A stretch of DNA of 64,000 bases from Xiphydria camelus (lineage: Eukaryota > Arthropoda > Insecta > Hymenoptera > Xiphydriidae). Location: the NCBI GenBank assembly GCA_963678675.1, contig OY783193.1, positions 29,544,016 to 29,608,015 on the forward strand, written 5' to 3'. Positions 1-8,506 of this stretch are shown here, piece after piece. Under the pieces are notes generated by a model. It had not been told where the DNA came from and searched no databases. It was given only the letters and a program-made list of their open reading frames with translations. The translations under genes and the position numbers were made by a program. Positions within the stretch are counted from its first letter, which is position 1; every line of letters begins with the position of its first letter.

Positions 1-855
1 AAAGAAAAATCGATGATGATTCATCAAAGCGACTACGCAAAGAAAATTCTCGAGAGATTCAGGATGGCCGATGCGAAAGCGGTGAGCGTTCCTGCCGATC
101 CTCACGCGATGATGGAACCAGTCAGGAAAGACGAGGAAGGCGAGGACAAATCGCCGTATCGGGAAGCAGTCGGCTCACTCATGTTTCTATCGGTGGTATC
201 GCGTCCTGATATTTCATATGCGGTAAATCTAGTTGCTAGGTTTGTAGAAAAACATAGCGATACGCATTGGAAGGCTGTGAAACGAATCTATGCGTATCTC
301 AATGGTACACGAGATCTCGGAATAATTTACAGCAGTGAAACAAAAGAGTCTAGTCTAGTAGGTTACAGCGATGCAGACTATGCAGGTGATCGAGAAACGC
401 GTCGGTCAACCACGGGTTACGCGTTCAACTTTGCGAACGGTCTAGTCTCGTGGTCTAGTCAGCGGCAGAAAATGGTAACGTTAAGCACTACCGAATCCGA
501 ATATGTAGCCGCGGCAACCGCCGCAAGAGAAAATATATGGTTAAGAAGTCTTTCAAAGGATCTCGGTGTAGGCTGTGATAAAGCTACGGTGTTATATGTT
601 GACAACCAAAGTGCAATAAGGTTGGCAAAGAACCCCGAGTTCCATAAGAGAACCAAACACATAGATGTAAGGTTTCACTTCATTCGTGAAAGAGTGGCTA
701 GTCAGGAAATTGTGCTAAAATATGTTCCTACTGAAAGCCAAAAGGCTGATATCTTCACGAAGGCTGTACCTAGAGAAAGATTCAAAATTCTGCGGGATAG
801 TCTAGGTTTAGAGAGCTTTGGCGAATACTCAACCAGTGAGCGTGTTGAGGGTTAG
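1..855 (+). CDS. Copia-type pol polyprotein, C-terminal part (5' end outside window)
   Basis: This is the end of a Ty1/Copia polyprotein: the last part of reverse transcriptase plus RNase H, which removes RNA from the RNA-DNA hybrid during reverse transcription. The frame is open from the window edge to the TAG at 853-855, about 280 residues. Visible signatures are the GSLMFLSVVSRPDI segment after the RT palm, the RNase H motifs YSDADYAGD, LSTTESEYVA and LYVDNQSAIRLAKNP with their acidic residues, HKRTKHIDVRFHFIRE, and KADIFTKAVP near the C-terminus. The stop lies inside the downstream LTR, as is common in insect Copia elements. No internal stop or frameshift is seen, so this copy may be fairly recent. 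The family assignment is secure; completeness cannot be judged because gag, protease and integrase lie outside. Confidence 0.93.
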   Translation, partial: KEKSMMIHQSDYAKKILERFRMADAKAVSVPADPHAMMEPVRKDEEGEDKSPYREAVGSLMFLSVVSRPDISYAVNLVARFVEKHSDTHWKAVKRIYAYLNGTRDLGIIYSSETKESSLVGYSDADYAGDRETRRSTTGYAFNFANGLVSWSSQRQKMVTLSTTESEYVAAATAARENIWLRSLSKDLGVGCDKATVLYVDNQSAIRLAKNPEFHKRTKHIDVRFHFIRERVASQEIVLKYVPTESQKADIFTKAVPRERFKILRDSLGLESFGEYSTSERVEG

Positions 856-1096
856 GGTCTCGTATTTCGCCGCGCAAACTTAGTCCCGTTAGTCTGCGCG
901 CGCAAGGTTGCCCCCGAGCGCCGTTGCGCCTAGAGCGACAAGTCGGAACTAGCGTTCCTTCTCTTTCCGTTACCGTCGTCTCCGCGAGTGCATGTAAAAC
1001 CACGCTCTGCTATTGAATAAATTAATCCAGGTAATCCTGCTCGTGAGAACTTGTTTTACCTTGCATCCTGACTGGGAGAGAGTCCCAGTTCCAACA
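843..1096 (+). repeat. 3' LTR of the Copia element
   Basis: A 254-bp block begins TGTTG and ends CAACA, the usual inverted LTR ends, directly at the end of the Copia ORF. An AATAAA-type signal (TTGAATAAATTAATCC) lies near its 3' side. The 5' LTR is outside the window, so the boundaries rest on the termini and the ORF position only. Confidence 0.75.
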
Positions 1097-1171
1097 ATTC
1101 AGATTCATTATATGTAACAGCAGTTGAAAAAAATTGCGAATGAAAATACTATGATATAATAGCTTAAGTCG

Positions 1172-2265
1172 TACAGTATTTTATATAAAGAATAGGATAA
1201 TATACACATAATAGAATCATTTACATATTATATTACCAACTAAAAAAATGTTTTCTGTTATCCATCATGTTTTTCCCGCAATTTCTAAAAATTTCCTTTG
1301 ACCCTTTTTAATGTTATCATCGGAATTAACAGTTCAGTTTTTTCTCCGTACTAGTACTTAAACCTTTGCCAGTAAACAATATTTGTTAGAGCAAGTTTAG
1401 CATATTTTAAAATATCCTTCAATGCCTCCGAATGGAAATGAATCGGTGAATCCAAGAACAGTATAAGTCCAAAAAATGGCGTTTTGAGTTAAGATAGGTA
1501 GCCAAAATATTAAAAATTCTAAGCTCCATATATTGTCAAGAACCGATTCCTATCAGTAATAAGAAAATCCACGTATTTAGCATCCGTCATTATAGTTTTC
1601 AAGAGCTTGAAATGATGGCCATTAACTCATTGTGAAGTTATTATGTTTTTTCATTTTTTCTCGAAACTATCTTTATGCATTTTTACTGTTCTTGGACTCA
1701 CCGATTCAAATAGACTGCGTCTCGCGCCTTACTACGCATGTGCTAAAAAATCGTTCCAACTCAGAACTAGGGACTGAAATTACCGTTCGAGAACCAGTTC
1801 TGTTACAGTTCGCGGTTGGATCGCTCGTTGGAATCGTTCCAGAACTAGTTCTGTGTTTGTTGGAACGGCTGGGTCAGACTGCGCACACTCCGTTGAGTTA
1901 AGAACCAGTCCTCGTGTTAGTTGGAACGAATCTAGTGACTGCTCTCGAAGGTTCTCATTAAATTTTGTAAAATAATTTCATATTTTTCTTTTTCAAAATA
2001 AATGTCAACATAACCACGTAACATAAACAAAGAATTTGTAAATAAAAGTAGTTTTAAAAGTGCAAGTGCAATAAACCCAATTCATAAGTGATGAATATCG
2101 GTATCGAAGATATCTTATCAATTCTAGGAGTCAAAAATTCCGCTAGTGGAAGGAGAAGCGGTATTGAAAGCAGGTTTGTATTTTCCTGCGGAATCAAAAA
2201 GAGAAACCAAAATGCAGTGAAAATCATCGCTTCTTGCGTACAATCGTCACATGGTACTATTTGCT
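1172..2265 (+). repeat. Left arm of a 3.6-kb palindromic element
   Basis: This 1.09-kb arm is present in inverted orientation at 3688-4771, with a few percent mismatches and short indels. Inside the arm is a short frame starting ATGAATATCG at about 2089 that encodes EDILSILGVKNSASGRRSG, mirrored in the other arm. The outer border is around TACAGTATTTTATATAAAG. I found no matching target-site duplication and no transposase. The arm also carries a segment (about 1885-1925) that recurs as a small palindrome at 46765-46899. Confidence 0.8.
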
Positions 2266-2349
2266 ACGGCGCCCTGCCGCCAGGTGGCGCCGACCTTCGA
2301 CTCCACGGCTTTCGGCTTCTCGTTAGTGGTCCATCAACAGGCAAGTTTC

Positions 2350-2357
2350 TATATAAG
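2350..2357 (+). promoter_or_regulatory. TATA box in the retrozyme 5' LTR
   Basis: TATATAAG, with the same box at 2991-2998 and 5451-5458. Start sites about 30 bp downstream would place the RNA 5' end within a few bases of the ribozyme, which begins at 2391. Transcription itself is inferred. Confidence 0.6.
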
Positions 2358-2390
2358 ACCGCAACTGCCCATCTATCACCGAGGACCACA

Positions 2391-2460
2391 GAGCGTCTAA
2401 GGCAGGAGTCGGCCTAGCCTTACTGACGAGTCCACAGGCCGACTCCGGGACGAAACGCTC
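2391..2460 (+). ncRNA. Type III hammerhead ribozyme, copy 1
   Basis: A self-cleaving RNA with every conserved core base. Stem III pairs GAGCG with CGCTC. The cleavage triplet is GUC (cut after 2397). Stem I pairs UAAGGC with GCCUUA. The core CUGACGA is followed by stem II (GUCC/GGAC) and GAAA. Both termini lie in stem III, hence type III. Loop 1 (GGAGUCGGCCU) and loop 2 (AGGCCGACUCC) are perfectly complementary over 11 nt, which would allow a kissing interaction that normally speeds cleavage. Confidence 0.93.
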
Positions 2461-2497
2461 CGCCGATAAGATGGCGACCACATCCTTTTCGCCACAT

Positions 2498-2515
2498 TGG
2501 TGACCCCGACGTGAT
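2498..2515 (+). promoter_or_regulatory. Primer binding site, tRNA-Trp type
   Basis: TGGTGACCCCGACGTGAT is complementary to a tRNA 3' end reading ATCACGTCGGGGTCA-CCA, which I recognise as insect tRNA-Trp. It starts one base after the 5' LTR. The same 18 bases occur on the minus strand at 33716-33733, at the 5' LTR of the CsRn1-like Gypsy element. Confidence 0.85.
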
Positions 2516-2864
2516 CCAGCGAAGGAGATCATCATCCTGCAGCATACCTTCTGGACCAAGGGAACTCCCATGACAAGGACACCTTGATCTCTGGAAGCAG
2601 AACCGACGTCACGCTGACGGCACGGCACGTGTACACGCCCCGTCACGGCACACTCACGCCCCGGCACGGCACATGTGTACACGCCCCGTCATGACGTCAC
2701 GGCTCACACACTCAGGATCGATCTCTCACACGCTGCGACGAACACACCGGCGGAGTTTCCAACCCACGACGTTCCAGCCACACGCAGACACGCTCACAGC
2801 TAAGCCGTTGCCACACACACCAACTTCTTCCGCTTCGTTCCGTCTGCATACATCAGACGTCACT

Positions 2865-2877
2865 AGGGAGGGAGTAC
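2865..2877 (+). promoter_or_regulatory. Polypurine tract of the retrozyme
   Basis: AGGGAGGGAGTAC directly precedes the TGTAGCGG start of the 3' LTR, as expected of the primer for plus-strand DNA synthesis. The same tract precedes the isolated LTR at 5348. Confidence 0.75.
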
Positions 2878-3127
2878 TGTAGCGGCCCGTCACGCTACGG
2901 CGCCCTGCCGCCAGGTGGTGCCGACCTTCGATCCCACGGCTTTCGGCTTCTCGTTAGTGGTCCATCAACGGGCAAGTTTCTATATAAGACCGCAACTGCC
3001 CGTCTATCACCGAGGACCACAGAGCGTCTAAGGCAGGAGTCGGCCTAGCCTTACTGACGAGTCCACAGGCCGACTCCGGGACGAAACGCTCCGCCGATAA
3101 GATGGCGACCACATCCTTTTCGCCAAA
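2878..3127 (+). repeat. 3' LTR of the retrozyme
   Basis: A complete 250-bp LTR beginning TGTAGCGG. Its last bases read CGCCAAA instead of CGCCACA, so the final dinucleotide is altered. It contains a TATA box at 2991-2998 and a hammerhead at 3022-3091. Confidence 0.85.
3022..3091 (+). ncRNA. Type III hammerhead ribozyme, copy 2
   Basis: Identical in secondary structure to copy 1: stem III 3022-3027/3086-3091, cleavage after C3028, stem I 3029-3034/3048-3053, core 3054-3060, stem II 3061-3064/3079-3082, then GAAA at 3083-3086. The complementary loops are 3036-3046 and 3067-3077. No core position deviates from the consensus. Confidence 0.93.
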
Positions 3128-3297
3128 GTTACTCTGATGCCACAGTGAGGATCCGGAGTGCGAGTTTTTGCCAGAACGGAATACTTGATCCTGATTGGTC
3201 TATTCGCTGACGCCGTACGGAACTTTTATTCGCGTCAGACACCGCTGTATGGTGGCGTTTCGTTCTTCCTAAGAGTGCCGTCGTTGCGGACCGAATG

Positions 3298-3552
3298 TCA
3301 AGATAACCATGTAACGTAAACAAAGTATTTGTAAATACCTAAAAGTAGTTTTAAGAGTGCAAGTGCAATAAACCCAATTCATAAGTGATGAATATCGATA
3401 TCGAAGATATCTTGTCAGTTCTAGGAGAGTCAAAAATGCCGCTAGTGGAAGGAGAAGCGGTATTGAAAAAGCAGTTTGTATTTTCCTGCTGAATCAAAAA
3501 GAGAAACCAAAATACAGTGAAAATCGTCGCTTCTTGCGTACAATCGTCACAT
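3298..3552 (+). repeat. Third, direct copy of the inner palindrome arm
   Basis: This segment repeats the inner 255 bp of the left arm (about 2003-2258) in the same orientation, with small changes such as GGAGAGTC for GGAGTC and GAAAAAGCAG for GAAAGCAG. Unlike either arm it continues into the coding-like sequence at 3553, so it may preserve the ancestral arrangement. Confidence 0.75.
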
Positions 3553-3690
3553 GTAACAAGTGCTCCTCACGATTTGAAGTGAACATCTTACTAGTAAACA
3601 ACAATAAAGAAGTAACGTGCAAGTGCAGCTGGGCCAGAGGAAGACGCAAACATGTTTTTGCAACGCTTCTGTACATAGATCAGTACGGCA
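3553..3690 (+). pseudogene. SWIM-type zinc finger gene fragment
   Basis: Read in frame from GTCACATGTAAC (about 3546), the DNA encodes VTCNKCSSRFEVN and then VTCKCSWARGRRKHVFATLL before a stop at about 3691. The CxC...KHvxAtLLYI spacing resembles a SWIM zinc finger (CxCxnCxH), although the second cysteine position is not conserved. An upstream stretch (AGLYFPAESKRETK, near 3470-3510) appears to join it after a one-base frame change. It is a broken fragment. The SWIM call is from motif resemblance only. Confidence 0.4.
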
Positions 3691-4771
3691 AATAGTACCA
3701 TGTGATGATTGTACGCAAGAAGCGATGATTACTACATTTTGGTTTCTCTTTTTGATTCCGCAGGAAAATACAAACCTGCTTTCAATACCGCTTCTCCTTC
3801 CACTAGCGGAATTTTTGACTCCTAGAATTGATAAGATATCTTCGATATCGATATTCATCACTTATGAATTAGGTTTATTGCACTTGCACTTTTAAAACTA
3901 CTTTTATTTACAAATTCTTTGTTTATGTTTCGTGGTTATGTTGACATTTATTTTGAAAAAGAAAAATATCAAATTATTTTACAAAATTTAATGAGAACCT
4001 TCGAGAGCAGTCACTAGGTTCGTAACGCGAGGACTGGTTCTTAACTCGACGGAGTGTGCGCAGTCTGACCCAGCCGTTCCAACAAACACAGAACTAGTTC
4101 TGGAACGATTCCAACGAGCGTTCCAACCGCGAACTGTAACAGAACTGGTTCTCGAACTGTAATTTCAGTCCCTAGTTCTGAGTTGGAACGATTTTTTAGC
4201 ACATGCGTAGTAAGGCACGAGACGCACTCTATTTGAATCGGTGAGTCCAAGAACAGTACAAATGCATAAAGATAGTTTCGAGAAAAAATGAAAAAACATA
4301 ATAACTTCACAATGAGTTAATGGCCATCATTTCAAGCTCTTGAAAACTGTAATGAGGGATGCTAAATACGTGGATTTTCTTATGACTGATAGGAATCGGT
4401 TCTTGACAATATATGGAGCTTAGAATTTTAAACATTTTGGCTACCTATCTTAACTCAAAACGCCATTTGTTGGACTTATACTGTTCTTGGATTCACCGAT
4501 TCATTTCTATTCGGAGGCATTGAAGGATATTTTAAAATATGCTAAACTCTTGCTCTAACAAATATCGTTTACTGGCAAAGGTTTAAGTACTAGTACGGAG
4601 AAAAAACTGAAATGTTAATTCCGATGATAACGTTAAAAAGGGTCAAAGGAAATTTTTAGAAATTGCGGGAAAACATGATGGATAACAGAAAACATTTTTT
4701 TATTTGGTAATATAATATGTACATGGTTCTATTATGTGAATATTATCCTATTCTTTATATAAAATACTGTA
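3688..4771 (-). repeat. Right arm of the 3.6-kb palindromic element
   Basis: Reverse complement of 1172-2265. The outer end (CTTTATATAAAATACTGTA) runs straight into the middle of a MITE cluster at 4772, so either the border is not a true transposon end or a rearrangement joined them. Confidence 0.8.
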
Positions 4772-5317
4772 GACGTCACCGTAGCTAATGAGGGCATGAG
4801 AATTAATTGTTCACTGGTTAGTACGTTTAAAAATAAGGTTTAAAAAAAGTCACCAGCGACAGATTCCGTGAGCCCGAGTGTACACCCGTGCTCACGGAAT
4901 CTGTCGCTGGTGACTTTTTTTAAACCTTATTTTTAAACGTACTAACCAGTGAACAATTAATTCTCATGCCCTCATTAGCTACGGTGACGTCTACTCTCGT
5001 TAATGAAAGCACGAGGATTGATTAATCATTGGTTAGTACGTTTAAAAATAACATTTAAAAAAAGTCACCAGCGACAGATTCCGTGAGCCCGGGTGTACAC
5101 CCATGCTCACGGAATCTGTCGCTGGTGACTTTTTTTAAATGTTATTTTTAAACGTACTAACCAATGATTAATCAATCCTCGTGCTTTCATTAACGAGAGT
5201 AGACGTCACCGTAGCTAATGAGGGCATGAGAATTAATTGTTCACTGGATAGTACGTTTAAAAATAAGGTTTAAAAAAAGTCACCAGCGACAGATTTCGTG
5301 AGCACGGGTGTACATAT
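4772..5317. mobile_element. Tandem array of TA-flanked palindromic MITEs (CACCCG family)
   Basis: At least two and a half head-to-head units of about 215 bp. Each unit is nearly a perfect palindrome: CACCCGNGCTCACGGAATCT...GTCGCTGGTGAC followed by a T run, then GTACGTTTAAAAATAA in the stem. Adjacent units share a TA (TGTACACCCG). Single copies with TA on both sides occur at 7454-7670 and 17401-17617, showing a TA target preference as in Tc1/mariner MITEs. No coding capacity. Confidence 0.85.
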
Positions 5318-5318
5318 G

Positions 5319-5597
5319 TACATCAGACGTCACTAGGGAGGGAGTACTGTAGCGGCCCGTCGCGCTACGGCGCCCTGCCGCCAGGTGGCGCCGACCTTCG
5401 ACTCCACGGCTTTCGGCTTCTCGTTAGTGGTCCATCAACGGGCAAGTTTCTATATAAGACCGCAACTGCCCGTCTATCACCGAGGACCACAGAGCGTCTA
5501 AGGCAGGAGTCGGCCTAGCCTTACTGACGAGTCCACAGGCCGACTCCGGGACGAAACACTCCGCCGATAAGATGGCGACCACATCCTTTTCGCCACA
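5319..5597 (+). mobile_element. Retrozyme 3' end: solo LTR with polypurine tract
   Basis: The last 29 bp of the retrozyme internal region, including AGGGAGGGAG, followed by a complete 250-bp LTR (5348-5597, TGTAGCGG...CGCCACA). It abuts the MITE at TGTACATATGTACATCAG. The rest of the element is absent, so this is a 5'-truncated insertion or a recombination product. Confidence 0.85.
5492..5561 (+). ncRNA. Type III hammerhead ribozyme, copy 3 (one stem III mismatch)
   Basis: Same structure as copies 1 and 2, with CUGACGA, GAAA and GUC intact and the complementary loops preserved. Base 5558 is A instead of G, giving a C-A mismatch at the third pair of the short stem III. It should cleave more weakly; this is inferred. 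Confidence 0.88.
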
Positions 5598-6435
5598 AAT
5601 TTATTAGACGCGGCGAGCGCCACCTATTGACTTGTTCGCAAACTAAAATCCAGGGCCCCACCTGATACAGCAGAGGTTCCTTATTTTAAATAAGCAGAGA
5701 TGCACTTAATTGTTCTTGTATAAATTTTTATTTCCAACTTTTCGAAGAAACTATTCATTATTTCTTTCGCTTGTTATACAAATACGATTCATGTTGTAAA
5801 TCCTATTTGTATAACAGAAAAGAGATTATAAATATTTTTTTCGAAAAAATTGGAAATAAAAATGTTTACAAGAACACTATTTCACACATGATATAACATA
5901 GTATAATAATAAAATATTTCACACATAAGATAATATAATAATACACTATTTCAGAGATAGTATAAGTTAAAGAAAGTGAACAATGTTAAACATATTTATT
6001 TTTCCTCCTCTTACAATGGTATTCTCGTGATCTTGTACAAATATTTTATCTTCTAATTTGTACCTATAATCTTTTCCCGAGAGCTGATTGTTCACACCGT
6101 TTGCCCAATTATGGGAACAGAACAATACGAAATAGTCTATAATATTTCTTATGACTTTATATCTTCATTTTATTTATAATGATAAAAATACCACATTGTT
6201 ATGCTTACCTCATAAATATAACCTACAATTCTAAACACTAAGCTACACTAAAGTTACAGTTCATGAAAGTCAATAAAACGCTAAATATGAACAATACAAG
6301 TCGAAGAACAAAAAATCACAAAATATACACCAGATCACCACGAAATTTAGCACAAACGTAAAGTTAACCACACCGATTTACACAATAAGCAAAGCAAACA
6401 GAATGGTTAAACTCTGAACGAAAAGACGAAAAGTA
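5598..6435. other. AT-rich sequence without a gene
   Basis: No coding frame is supported. An imperfect palindrome lies at about 5708-5880 (TTGTTCTTGTATAAATTTTT against its reverse complement, with TTGTTATACAAATACGATT nearer the middle). Short repeats of TTTCACACAT(G/A)A with TATAATA follow at 5880-5960. Confidence 0.55.
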
Positions 6436-6563
6436 GCTGGCGCTACAGATGTATTTCATCCGCACATGCGCTGTAAATTCGTTCGCACAACTTTAGCGCC
6501 TCTGATGGTTTGTTCGCAAACTTTTCCAGATCTAGGATTGGTGCATATAAGTGAAACCCCCGT

Positions 6564-6653
6564 GGTCGGTGGCTCAATTGGTAGAATGCGAAGCATTCCC
6601 AGTTTCGAAGCATCTCGTATTCTAAAGATCGCAGGTTCAAATCCCGGTAGGGC
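6564..6653 (+). repeat. tRNA-Arg(UCU)-derived SINE-like unit, copy A
   Basis: Contains a pol III A box (TGGCTCAATTGG, 6570-6581) and B box (GGTTCAAATCC, 6634-6644), with TTCTAAAGATCGCAGG between them as in tRNA-Arg(UCU). The spacing is too long and the arms do not pair into a normal cloverleaf. An A-run (GAAAAAAAAGCGAC) and a shared tail ending TTTTGCAAAATC follow. Similar units lie at 20182, 21500 and 35425. This is a tRNA-derived repeat, not a functional tRNA. Confidence 0.7.
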
Positions 6654-6769
6654 GTGAAAAAAAAGCGACACTAATAGACTGCTGGCAGGCGGCGGCACTG
6701 CAGTGAAAAACCTCGGTAAAGTCACTGCGTGCGGTTCCCCTTTTGCAAAATCCTACTTTATCCACTTTA

Positions 6770-6901
6770 TCCACCGTGTGCACTGCGTGATGCCACAGTG
6801 GTACCCCAGTGGGCACGCACCAAGACATCACTGTGATGTTTCTCAATGTCACCGCGTGGTCCCACAGTGCCACCACTGTAAAGCCACCTGGCTATCGGGG
6901 A
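6770..6901. repeat. CAC/GTG-rich repeat ending in a CTATCGGGG terminus
   Basis: Dense CACTGTG, CAGTG and GTGACG words form multiple small hairpins, ending CTGGCTATCGGGG at 6901. The same terminus, CCCCGATAGC inverted, bounds the elements at 9488, 19251, 20507, 24384, 34326 and 35806. This is therefore one end of that TIR family. Confidence 0.6.
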
Positions 6902-6943
6902 TGATACATACGGTATAGGTTGAGTTTGTCTTTTTTACCACCG

Positions 6944-7085
6944 TATGCCTAGCAGACCATAATTGTATAATTAATTAGGAATTACTCCTATCGTTTGGAA
7001 ATAGTTTGGGGATATTTAGGAAATTAGTTTCAGATTTTGGGAAACGTTAATTAATTTATTATAAATTATTTTTTACTTGACCGTA
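6944..7085. repeat. AT-rich direct repeat, copy 1 (copy 2 at 7880-8018)
   Basis: Both copies contain ATTAGGAATTACTCCTATCG, TTTGGAAATAGTTTGGG and TTTACTTGACCGTAT in the same order. A second direct repeat pair (7680-7805 and 8027-8142, with AGAAATTGTCAAATTACAGA) is interleaved with them, so 6944-8142 looks like an old element plus a partial duplication. Confidence 0.65.
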
Positions 7086-7096
7086 TACTGTATGCA

Positions 7097-7453
7097 TCAT
7101 GCCAAATTAAACAAGCAGAATTACCGACATTGCCGAAACTTTACCGACGGTCAAGAATTTTATAGTTAGAGTTGTCTTGAGAAGAGTGCGCTGTGTGTGC
7201 TGCGTGAGAGCGAAAAGTGTCAAACGTCTGATTTCCCGATAGCTGTCAATTCGGAAAATCGAAGTATTGAATAATAGACGAAACACTTCGATCTCTTGAA
7301 TTAACAGCTATCGGGAAATCAGACGTTTGACACTTTTCGCTCTCACGCAGCACACACAGCGCACTCTTCTCAAGCCAACTCTAACTATAAAATACTTGAC
7401 CGTCGGTAAAGTTTCGGCAATTTCGGTATATCTGCTTATTTAATTTGGCATGA
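7097..7453. mobile_element. Palindromic (foldback) MITE, 357 bp
   Basis: Nearly its whole length is a hairpin: TCATGCCAAATTAAACAAGC at the left and the reverse complement at the right, with a small centre near 7262-7285. Paired stems include CACGCAGCACACACAGCGC and GATTTCCCGATAGCTGTCAA. It is directly followed by a CACCCG-family MITE sharing the TA. Confidence 0.8.
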
Positions 7454-7670
7454 TACACCCGTGCTCACGGAATCTGTCGCTGGTGACTTTTTTTAAACCT
7501 TATTTTTAAACGTACTAACCAGTGAACAATTAATTCTCATGCCCTCATTAGCTACGGTGACGTCTACTCTCGTTAATGAAAGCACGAGGATTGATTAATC
7601 ATTGGTTAGTACGTTTAAAAATAACATTTAAAAAAAGTCACCAGCGACAGATTCCGTGAGCCCGGGTGTA
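7454..7670. mobile_element. CACCCG-family MITE, single copy
   Basis: 217 bp from TACACCCG to CGGGTGTA, with TA at both ends. The sequence matches the cluster at 4772-5317 and the copy at 17401-17617. Confidence 0.85.
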
Positions 7671-8142
7671 CATACATACGGTAGATAGCAGATATAGATT
7701 AGAAATTGTCAAATTACAGACGAATCAATTGGAAATCATTTGGGGAATTGAACCCTATTGTTAATTTCATTTGGGAAACAATATTTATGTAATTAATAAT
7801 TAATTATCGTTCCACAGTGAAAACTGTTTTATCAATATATCATAAATACGTTGACGGTTACCGACTGTTAGATACCTAGGTTTACATAATTTGATAATTA
7901 ATTAGGTAGGAATTACTCCTATCGTTTGGAAATAGTTTGGGAATATTTAGGAAATTAGTTTCAGATTTTGAGAAACGTTAATTAATTTATTATAAATTAT
8001 TGTTTACTTGACCGTATTAGGTAGATAGCAAATATTAATTAGAAATTGTCAAATTACAGACGAATCAATTGGAAATCATTTGGGGAATCGAACCCTATTG
8101 ATAATTTCATTTGGGAAATAATACTTAGGTAATTAATAATTA

Positions 8143-8486
8143 TACCGTATGTCCCACTCTGTACGGGCCAGTTTGAAGTTACCTTCGGGGAGGCTTGGTC
8201 GGTATTTGAGTGATTTAATACCGGTAGAAGTCGAGTCGGTAGTTAGAGTTGGTGCCAATTCGGGAGATCGAAGCGTCTAACCTCGAAATTATGAATTTGT
8301 GAATAATGGTGAGTAATTTCCATTCCATTAAAATCCATAATTTCGAGGTTAGACCCTTCGATCTCCCGAATTGACACCAAATCTAACTACCGACTCGACT
8401 TCTACCGGTATTAAATCACTCAAGTACCGACCAAGCTTCCCCGAAGTTAAATTCAAACTGGCCCGTACAGAGTGGGACATACGGTA
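8143..8486. mobile_element. CCGTATGTCC-family foldback element, complete copy
   Basis: 344-bp palindrome from TACCGTATGTCCCACTCTGT to its reverse complement, flanked by TA. The arms contain GGCCAGTTTGAAGTTACCTT and AATTCGGGAGATCGAAGCG. The spacer, around 8290-8330, is tiny. Related copies are at 8507-9220, 9221-9487, 19074-19250, 36464-36735 and 36941-37283, and a related larger element at 12214-13034. Confidence 0.85.
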
Positions 8487-8506
8487 ATTCCCAAAGCCTC
8501 ATTACA

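Larger units (their letters stand above)
2264..2496 (+). repeat. 5' LTR of the retrozyme (first 16 bp missing)
   Basis: Compared with the copies at 2878 and 5348, this LTR begins at GCTACGGCGCC rather than TGTAGCGGCCCG. It ends CGCCACA, giving TGT...ACA termini with the complete copies. It differs from the 3' LTR at only a handful of bases, for example GGCGCC versus GGTGCC. Confidence 0.85.
2264..3127 (+). mobile_element. LTR retrozyme: small non-autonomous LTR element with hammerhead ribozymes
   Basis: Two direct repeats, 2264-2496 (lacking its first 16 bp) and 2878-3127, enclose 381 bp with no recognisable protein. Immediately after the first LTR is a primer binding site (TGGTGACCCCGACGTGAT) complementary to the 3' end of tRNA-Trp. 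Just before the second LTR is a polypurine tract (AGGGAGGGAG). Each LTR has a TATATAAG box and, about 30 bp further on, a complete type III hammerhead ribozyme. LTRs plus PBS, PPT and LTR-borne type III hammerheads define plant retrozymes, which move with Ty3/Gypsy proteins. Self-cleavage in the two LTRs would release a 631-nt RNA (2398-3028) that could be ligated into a circle. It sits inside the palindromic element, so the missing 5' bases may reflect insertion or recombination. Alternative: an internally deleted Gypsy element whose LTR happens to carry a ribozyme. Confidence 0.85.

Noticed and set aside
1632..1901. 89-codon ORF mirrored at 4041-4310
   Set aside because: Same reason: both are in the inverted arms, with no recognisable domain.
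6564..6653. Functional tRNA-Arg gene
   Set aside because: A and B boxes are present but the stems do not form a cloverleaf and the unit recurs with an A-tail and shared flank, as in SINEs.
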